DNA from: an uncultured Oscillospiraceae bacterium
GTDB lineage: Bacteria > Bacillota > Clostridia > Oscillospirales > Oscillospiraceae
Reading direction: 5' to 3'
NCBI GenBank assembly: GCA_934593275.1
Contig: CAKTQE010000002.1
Location: 1-64,000 of the forward strand
DNA: 64,000 nucleotides
Shown here: piece after piece, positions 58,770 to 64,000 of the stretch
Position numbering within the stretch: the first letter of the stretch is position 1
How the letters are laid out: every line of letters begins with the position of its first letter
Notes under the pieces: model-generated
The model's input: the letters and a program-made list of their open reading frames with translations, nothing else
Databases searched by the model: none
Told to the model about the DNA's origin: nothing
Translations under genes and position numbers: made by a program

Positions 58770-59893
58770 AAAGAACGACCGTATGGATTCTGGTGCTGAC
58801 CATGCTGCTGGGGCTGCTCTCCGGCTGCGGAAGCACACCCGCGCCTACCGAAACCGCTCCGGCGGCTCCTGCCACAGAGGCGGCACCCCAGGAAACCACC
58901 CAGGCCCCAGCGGAAGCCCAGACCCAGGAATTCACCGATGACGTGGGCCGCACCGTGACCCTGCCCGCCCAAATCACCGCCATTGCCATTTCCGGACCTC
59001 TGAGCCAGGTATACATTCTGCCTCTGGCAGGTGATATGCTGGTAGGCGTCAGCAATGTCTACGCCAAAGAGCAGGAAAAGTTTTTGCCGGATTATCTGAC
59101 CCAAAAAACCGAAATCGGTCAGCTCTACGGCGGCAAGGCCACCTTGAATCTGGAAGGGCTGCTGGCGGCAAACCCGGATGTGGTCATCGATATCGGTCAG
59201 CCCAAAAAGAGCATGAAAGAAGACCTGGACGGTCTGACCGCCCAGACCGGCATCCCCTTTGTCCATGTAGATGCCACCGTAGCCACTGCGGCCCAGGCCT
59301 ACCGAACCCTTGGTAAGCTTCTGGGACGGCAGGAACAGGCGGAGAAGATCGCCTTGTGGTGTGAGAACACTTACAGCTGTATGGAAGCCATTATGGAAAA
59401 AGTGGATGGGGACAACGCCCGGAAGACCATTCTCTACTGCCTGGGCGACAAGGGTACCAACGTCATGGCCGAGGGTTCTTTCCATGCAGAAACCGTCAAC
59501 ATGATGGGCAAGAACATGGCCAGCCTGGAGGAAGTCAATCCCAGTGGCAACGGCAACGAGGTGGATATGGAGCAGCTGCTTCTGTGGAACCCGGAAGTGC
59601 TGGTGTTCGCTCCGGAAAGCTGCTACAACTCCGTGGCCACGGACCCCCAGTGGAGCCAGATGCAGGCGGTAGCCAACAAGCAGTATTATAAGACACCTTA
59701 CGGACCCTATGGCTGGCTGTCCTCTCCCCCCTCCGTCCAGCGTTACTTGGGAATGCTGTGGCTGGGTGCGGTGCTGTACCCGGACTACATTGACTACGAT
59801 CTGCAAACCGAAGTCACGGAATACTACAAGATGTTCTACGGCTGCGATTTGACCGATGAAATGTATCAGGACCTGATGAAAGACGCTCTGTAA
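58766..59893 (+). CDS. Type II importer substrate-binding lipoprotein
   Basis: The 375-residue lipoprotein has a signal peptide with lipobox LLSGCG (Cys near residue 21), a Thr/Pro/Ala-rich linker (TPAPTETAPAAPATEAAPQE) and a periplasmic-binding type III domain (EFTDDVGRTVTLPAQITAIAI, TLNLEGLLAANPDVVIDIG, WNPEVLVFAPES). The DVGRTVTLP motif is common in iron-chelate, cobalamin and metal-oxyanion binders. Its neighbours (MobA/ModE fusion, molybdenum enzyme) make molybdate or tungstate plausible. Confidence 0.88.
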   Translation: MKRTTVWILVLTMLLGLLSGCGSTPAPTETAPAAPATEAAPQETTQAPAEAQTQEFTDDVGRTVTLPAQITAIAISGPLSQVYILPLAGDMLVGVSNVYAKEQEKFLPDYLTQKTEIGQLYGGKATLNLEGLLAANPDVVIDIGQPKKSMKEDLDGLTAQTGIPFVHVDATVATAAQAYRTLGKLLGRQEQAEKIALWCENTYSCMEAIMEKVDGDNARKTILYCLGDKGTNVMAEGSFHAETVNMMGKNMASLEEVNPSGNGNEVDMEQLLLWNPEVLVFAPESCYNSVATDPQWSQMQAVANKQYYKTPYGPYGWLSSPPSVQRYLGMLWLGAVLYPDYIDYDLQTEVTEYYKMFYGCDLTDEMYQDLMKDAL

Positions 59894-59902
59894 TATGTTA
59901 AA

Positions 59903-60096
59903 CGCCCCTCGGAACTAAGGAAACTCTGAATAAATCGTCTGCGGCTGAGCGGCGAATCTTTTGCCCCCAGACTGCGGTTTGAAAAATGGGAAATACATAC
60001 AGTATTCCCTCATTTTCCAAACCTTGTCTGGAACCAAAATCTTTCGCCGTCAGCTCTTGCCGATTTAATCAGAGCTTCCCTAAAAACCGAGGGGCG
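59903..60096. terminator. Terminator split by an insertion
   Basis: CGCCCCTCGG (59903-59912) pairs with CCGAGGGGCG (60087-60096). Without the 161-bp insert the loop would be AACTAAAAA, forming a normal terminator between convergent genes. The inserted element now lies in that loop. Confidence 0.75.
59919..60079. mobile_element. 161-bp MITE-like palindromic element
   Basis: The left end GGAAACTCTGAATAAATCG and the right end CGATTTAATCAGAGCTTCC are imperfect terminal inverted repeats. The interior is also palindromic (CCAGAC/GTCTGG, GGTTTG/CAAACC, around 59968-60031), so the whole folds into one long hairpin. A 4-bp CTAA direct repeat flanks it (59915-59918 and 60080-60083), a typical target-site duplication. 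No coding capacity. Confidence 0.75.
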
Positions 60097-60105
60097 TAAG
60101 TATAT

Positions 60106-60801
60106 TCAGAAGAAGAATTTCCGTTCCACGGTTTCCCGGGCGGGGCGGCAGATGGCCAGGAAAATCAAGGCACCTCCCATTAAAATCAGGGCCACCATGG
60201 GATACCAGGACCAGCCGATGAATTTTGGAAAGTGGAAGGTCAGGCCCATCAGAAACTCCATCAGGGGCAGAAATGCCCCCAGGGCGATGAGTGCGCCACC
60301 GAAGATATAGGCCGCTCCCCGGCGAAGATAGTGCAGCAGTGCCACCACCGCCGTTACAAGCACACCCAGGAAACCCACCACAGGGAAGGCGAAGCTCAGA
60401 AACCATCCACCTTGTATGGAAAGGTCAATATAGAGAATATAGATTCCTGCTGCTGCAAAGGTGCAGGGTACAAAAATCACCGGGTTGGGGTTTCGGAACC
60501 ACAATGGCAGGATGGCCGCAATATAGAATAGCACAATCCCTCCCACCGCATAGCCGGACCAGGTAATGGCATGGTTAAACTGGGCATCACAAATCAGCGT
60601 CACCAGAATGGGTACCAGCAGCATAATGGTCACAGTACCCAATATAGCCTTGCCCCCTGCCTTGGCCTGGGGGTATCGGTCCATGGGATACAGAAGTCTT
60701 CCCTCCTGCCGCACCATCTCCGGATGATAGGGAACCGTACCGCACAGAGGACACTTTTTTTCGCTGTCTGCCAGCTTCACACCGCAATTGATACAATACA
60801 T
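60106..60801 (-). CDS. DUF6320-like zinc-ribbon membrane protein
   Basis: The 231-residue protein begins with a zinc ribbon (MYCINCGVKLADSEKKCPLCGT) and then has about six to seven membrane helices from GGKAILGTVTIMLLVPILVTLI on. It resembles the DUF6320 family; function unknown. The gene follows the hydrolase-acyltransferase gene by 11 bases, so they likely share a transcript, and it may support or anchor the product or reaction of that enzyme. Confidence 0.82.
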   Translation of the reverse strand: MYCINCGVKLADSEKKCPLCGTVPYHPEMVRQEGRLLYPMDRYPQAKAGGKAILGTVTIMLLVPILVTLICDAQFNHAITWSGYAVGGIVLFYIAAILPLWFRNPNPVIFVPCTFAAAGIYILYIDLSIQGGWFLSFAFPVVGFLGVLVTAVVALLHYLRRGAAYIFGGALIALGAFLPLMEFLMGLTFHFPKFIGWSWYPMVALILMGGALIFLAICRPARETVERKFFF

Positions 60802-60812
60802 TTTTGTTCACC

Positions 60813-62975
60813 TCACACTCGTGAATTGGTCTGGACTTCCGCACCCAGGCCCAGTTCCCGCAGCACCCGGAAGAAATGGGACTCCAACTGGGGTTCCCGT
60901 ATCTTACGGGTAAAATTCACGTATAAATCTGTGCCAAAAGACAGTATTCCGCAATTCTGGGGTGCCGTTGCCTGGGCACTGAGAATGAAATCCATCCGCT
61001 GCACATAGGGAAGCATTTCCCCAGGCAGCTCCACCTGACCCAGATTGGACATACACAGGCAGGCTTTTTTCTCCCCAATGGCATCAAACACCGCTTTCAT
61101 AACCATGTTTTTGACAAACAGGGGCATGACCCGAAGCAGCAGCATTTTTTCACTGCTGACGTTGGCGGCAATGCGGCTGCTCATGACCTTGGGGGTCACA
61201 TCCAGGCCCATCCGATGGTTGATGGCCTGGCAAATCTCCGAAAAGCTGTACCGCCCCAGTCTGGGGTCGATTTCCGGGGTGGTATAAAGTGCGAAGTTGC
61301 GCAGGGTGGTACTGGGAAAGAGCTTGCGCAGATTCACGGGAATCTGCACCCGGATGGGAATGCGCTTTCGGATATTAGGAACCTCCTCTTCCTGCATATT
61401 TTGCAGTGCCATCATCAGGACGGCGCACAGAAAGCCTGTCAGGGTCACGCCATAGCCATGGGCCTTTTCCAGGGCCGCTTTGGCATCAATACGAAAGCAG
61501 GTGATGTTCAGAAACTCCTGGGTCTCCGGTGTCCCCTGGGGCCGCCAGGCGTTGTCCTCCCGGCGGCTGGCATTGACATTTCCCGCGTATTTTAGAAAAC
61601 TGTCCTCCAGTTCCGCCTCCCGGGGAGCCTCCAATCGGCCAAGAACACCTTTTTCCGCTGGGATCGCCAGTCCATACTTCTGCTGCAAATACTCCGCCAC
61701 CAGAGATTTGAGGAACACCAAGCCCCCGTTGCCATCGGTGACGGCATGGAAAAACTCTACCGCAATGCGGTTTTCATAGACAATGACCCGAAAGGCACAC
61801 CGGCGGGCCTCATGCTTGCTCATTCTGGTCACCGGGTAGCTGCTTTCCTGCCGAATCGCCGGTGCTGCCTCCAACTGTTGCAGATAGTACCAGAACAGGC
61901 CCTTGCGCAAACAGACGCACATAGAGGGAAACCGGCGGACCGTAACATCCAGTGCCGACTGCAACACCCCCACATCCACCGGCTCTCGCAAAGAGGCGGA
62001 CAGGCGGAACACATTGCTCCAACTCTGCCGCAGGGCCGCGGGATAGATTTTCGCCGCGTTATCCAGCCGCATCCACCGGAGTTTTCGCTCCCGGGAGAGG
62101 TAGCGGGTCAAAAATCCATTGATTTTCTGCCAGTCCTCCCGGTCCTCGCTCAGGCCATAAAGCACATAGGCATGCCAGCGTTCAGGCCGGACAAAGATTT
62201 GGCAGGGTACCCCCGCCTGTTTGAGAGCCGCCGCCATATTCTCGGAATCACTTCGGAGAATTTCATCTCCTCCCGCAAGAATAAGTGTGGGAGGCAGACC
62301 TTGCAGCTTTCCAAAAAGCGGTGACACCAATGGATTTTCCGGCGTTTCTGAATAGCACCGGGCGTAAAAGGCCAGCTGCTCTTTGGAAAGGGACACGTCC
62401 TTTGTTTCATTGTATCCGTAGCTTTCCCCGGAAGCGGTCAAATCGGTCCAGGGAGAAATGGCTGTGATGCTGCCGGGAAGTGGTTTTCCTTGCTCCATGA
62501 GATACAGGCACAGGGCAAAGCACAGCCCTCCCCCGGCACTTTCGCCGCAAAGGCTGATTTTAGAGGGTGGGTAGCCCTTGCCCAGCAGATAATCATAGGC
62601 CGTGGCCGCATCCTCCAGTGCCGCCGGAAAGGGATGCTCCGGAGCCAACCGGTAAGCCCCGCAAAACACCTGGACACCGCATTCGTCTGCCAGTACCGAG
62701 CCAAAGCCCAGGGCGTAATCCAGGCCACCGCAGGTATAGCCGCCGCCATGGAGGTACAGCACCACCCCATCCCGGCGCAGGTCTTTGGGAAGCACCCAGG
62801 CCCCCCGGAACGCCTCAAAGTCATGGCTTTTCACCCGCACCTGGGCATGGCGGGTGGCACGCATCAATTCTCCGATGGCATTCTGCCCTTTCCGGGTGGT
62901 TTCCAGAGAGCAGTTTTCCAGCATCGGCTTCATATGGGCCAGCTGTTCCCGAACGGTATTTGCTGATAGCTGCAT
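60813..62975 (-). CDS. Alpha/beta hydrolase fused to a condensation-like acyltransferase
   Basis: The 720-residue protein has two enzyme halves. Residues about 70-290 are an HSL-type alpha/beta hydrolase with oxyanion motif LHGGGYTCG, nucleophile GESAGG and a C-terminal His region (PERWHAYVLYGL). Residues about 300-720 are related to alcohol acetyltransferases and condensation domains, with the motif EFFHAVTDGNGG, matching the catalytic HxxxDG, and TGFLCAVLMMALQNM. The first half could cut or transfer an ester, the second could acylate an alcohol from acyl-CoA. The fusion suggests linked deacylation and acylation. The substrate is unknown. The start follows GGGGG. Confidence 0.85.
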   Translation of the reverse strand: MQLSANTVREQLAHMKPMLENCSLETTRKGQNAIGELMRATRHAQVRVKSHDFEAFRGAWVLPKDLRRDGVVLYLHGGGYTCGGLDYALGFGSVLADECGVQVFCGAYRLAPEHPFPAALEDAATAYDYLLGKGYPPSKISLCGESAGGGLCFALCLYLMEQGKPLPGSITAISPWTDLTASGESYGYNETKDVSLSKEQLAFYARCYSETPENPLVSPLFGKLQGLPPTLILAGGDEILRSDSENMAAALKQAGVPCQIFVRPERWHAYVLYGLSEDREDWQKINGFLTRYLSRERKLRWMRLDNAAKIYPAALRQSWSNVFRLSASLREPVDVGVLQSALDVTVRRFPSMCVCLRKGLFWYYLQQLEAAPAIRQESSYPVTRMSKHEARRCAFRVIVYENRIAVEFFHAVTDGNGGLVFLKSLVAEYLQQKYGLAIPAEKGVLGRLEAPREAELEDSFLKYAGNVNASRREDNAWRPQGTPETQEFLNITCFRIDAKAALEKAHGYGVTLTGFLCAVLMMALQNMQEEEVPNIRKRIPIRVQIPVNLRKLFPSTTLRNFALYTTPEIDPRLGRYSFSEICQAINHRMGLDVTPKVMSSRIAANVSSEKMLLLRVMPLFVKNMVMKAVFDAIGEKKACLCMSNLGQVELPGEMLPYVQRMDFILSAQATAPQNCGILSFGTDLYVNFTRKIREPQLESHFFRVLRELGLGAEVQTNSRV

Positions 62976-63090
62976 GGCAAAGCCCCCATCTGTAGGTTTT
63001 AAAAGGTTTCCTTGGGAAACGGTAAAGAATTTTCATAAAGATTATAGGGGATAAACATGAATTTTTCAATATCATTTCCGTATTTTCATA

Positions 63091-63133
63091 AAAAACACGT
63101 CCGCGGAGAATTGCATCCCGCAGACGTGTTTGT
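63091..63133 (-). terminator. Terminator after the LCP-family gene
   Basis: AAACACGTC and GACGTGTTT, with inner GCGG/CCGC pairing, lie just past the stop. On the minus strand TTTTTATG follows. Confidence 0.85.
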
Positions 63134-63142
63134 TGTACCCTA

Positions 63143-64000
63143 TTACTGGTAGAAGAGCATGTCAACAACCTGTTCCAAAGAGTCCTGATCCGGGTAGAAT
63201 TCCATGAATTCCTCCCCCACCTTTGCCTCTCCGTCAATGGTCACAAAGTCTTCGATTTTTGCTTCCAGCAGCCGGTCTGCCAGCTTTTGGAGCTGATTGA
63301 CGGTATAGTCTGTCTGGAAAGCGTCGCCAAGGCTCAGGGTCAGCTTGGTGAGCAGATCAGGGTCTTTTTTGGCAGCACCGATCAGGTTCTCGATCAGGCC
63401 AGACATATACTGCTCCTGCCGCTTCATACGGCTGAGGTTTGTCTGATCTCCCGTACCGTGGCGGCTCCGGACATATTTCAAGGCGTCCTGTCCCATCAGC
63501 GTCACCGTATCGCCCTTTATCAAGGTCTCGCTGTCCTGAAAATCATCCAGCACGGTGACAGTGACACCGCCAACCGCATCGTTGACGGTGGGAACGGCAT
63601 CCATGGTGAAGCTCATATAGTGGTCGATGGTCACGCCACCCAGGAATTTGGACACCACCTTTTTGGCATTGATGCAGCTGTCAGAGCCGCCGCTGCCATA
63701 GGTATGGGCCAAAGCCAGCTGACCGGTATAGGTACCCGCCTCGTCACCAAAAACGCCAAGACGGATGATCTCAGTCATGGTATCCCGGTTCAGAAGCAAG
63801 GGTGTACAGACATTTGTATCTTTGTCCAGTACCAGCACCAGATTAAAGTCGGACTGCATATCGTTGATATAGGCCCGGCTGTCATCGGGGTATTCATTTT
63901 TATCCAATCCCAGAACCAGAATGGTTTCCAGGTTTTCCTTTCGTTTACGGACTTCCTCTGTGGACGGGACAGTGGACGCTTCCGTTACGGCTGCGGAGGT
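63143..64000 (-). CDS. LytR-CpsA-Psr family protein, C-terminal part (partial)
   Basis: The frame stays open to the window edge, so the start and membrane anchor lie outside. The visible 285 residues contain TILVLGLDKNEYPDDSRAYINDMQSDFNLVLVLD, LLLNRDTMTEI, DHYMSFTMDAVPTVNDAVGGVTV and KYVRSRHGTGDQTNLSRMKRQEQYM, the Arg-rich pyrophosphate-binding motifs of LCP domains. Such proteins attach teichoic acids or other polymers to peptidoglycan outside the cell. The substrate polymer cannot be told. The preceding residues (STVPSTEEVRKRKENLE) look like a linker. Confidence 0.92.
   Translation of the reverse strand, partial: TSAAVTEASTVPSTEEVRKRKENLETILVLGLDKNEYPDDSRAYINDMQSDFNLVLVLDKDTNVCTPLLLNRDTMTEIIRLGVFGDEAGTYTGQLALAHTYGSGGSDSCINAKKVVSKFLGGVTIDHYMSFTMDAVPTVNDAVGGVTVTVLDDFQDSETLIKGDTVTLMGQDALKYVRSRHGTGDQTNLSRMKRQEQYMSGLIENLIGAAKKDPDLLTKLTLSLGDAFQTDYTVNQLQKLADRLLEAKIEDFVTIDGEAKVGEEFMEFYPDQDSLEQVVDMLFYQ

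Overview
The window looks like chromosome of a spore-forming, strictly anaerobic Firmicute of the class Clostridia, most likely a gut Oscillospirales/Oscillospiraceae member. The basis is the GC-rich coding sequence with strong AGGAGG-type ribosome sites, a T-box-controlled alaS, a long Alu-containing SRP RNA, a GerW/YtfJ sporulation protein, a minimal SufC-SufB iron-sulfur assembly pair and an anaerobic molybdenum hydroxylase locus. No species can be named from the sequence alone. Most genes lie on the minus strand.

Left part (1-28.5 kb) is mainly housekeeping: the end of an SH3b surface protein, a lipoprotein, a DUF2975/XRE/DUF4153-type membrane cassette, a phosphodiester glycosidase with a secreted partner, an Mrp-type iron-sulfur carrier, an ABC-F ATPase, rnmV-holA-comEC (comEC is frameshifted), alaS with promoter and T-box, pepF, an EamA transporter, the dnaX-ybaB-recR operon behind the SRP RNA, acpP, a BaiN-like flavoprotein with an RpiR regulator, and scpA-scpB-DUF2953-ytfJ-dac-rluB.

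Middle part (28.5-42.4 kb) is a mosaic around tRNA-class genes. An AT-rich ABC exporter sits beside tmRNA (ssrA), which neighbours ppi and smpB. The minimal SUF pair follows, then an AT-rich GyrI-domain gene, tRNA-Pro(GGG), a radical SAM pair, an M50 protease, tRNA-Pro(CGG), and the leader of what looks like a decayed conjugative element with an AT-rich lipoprotein cargo gene. Next to both tmRNA and tRNA-Pro(GGG) are inverted copies of the RNA gene's own 3' end that enclose two or three hairpins. These are among the least explained structures in the window.

Right part (42.4-59.9 kb) is a coherent molybdenum hydroxylase locus. A long minus-strand operon encodes a small protein, a MOP-type aldehyde oxidoreductase with all eight iron-sulfur cysteines, a ferredoxin/CCG-domain protein, a zinc-ribbon protein, a methyltransferase, a C-GCAxxG-C-C protein, a CobW-like GTPase, a radical SAM protein, an AMP/CoA ligase, a histidine phosphatase and XdhC. 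Divergently transcribed are a MobA-like nucleotidyltransferase fused to a ModE-like HTH, a P-loop NTPase and a type II ABC importer that I suggest carries molybdate or tungstate. The order recalls the DVU_1551-DVU_1559 region of Desulfovibrio, whose maturation chemistry is unexplained as far as I know.

The window ends with a 161-bp palindromic MITE-like element inserted in a terminator loop, a zinc-ribbon membrane protein, a hydrolase-acyltransferase fusion and a partial LCP-family cell-wall protein.
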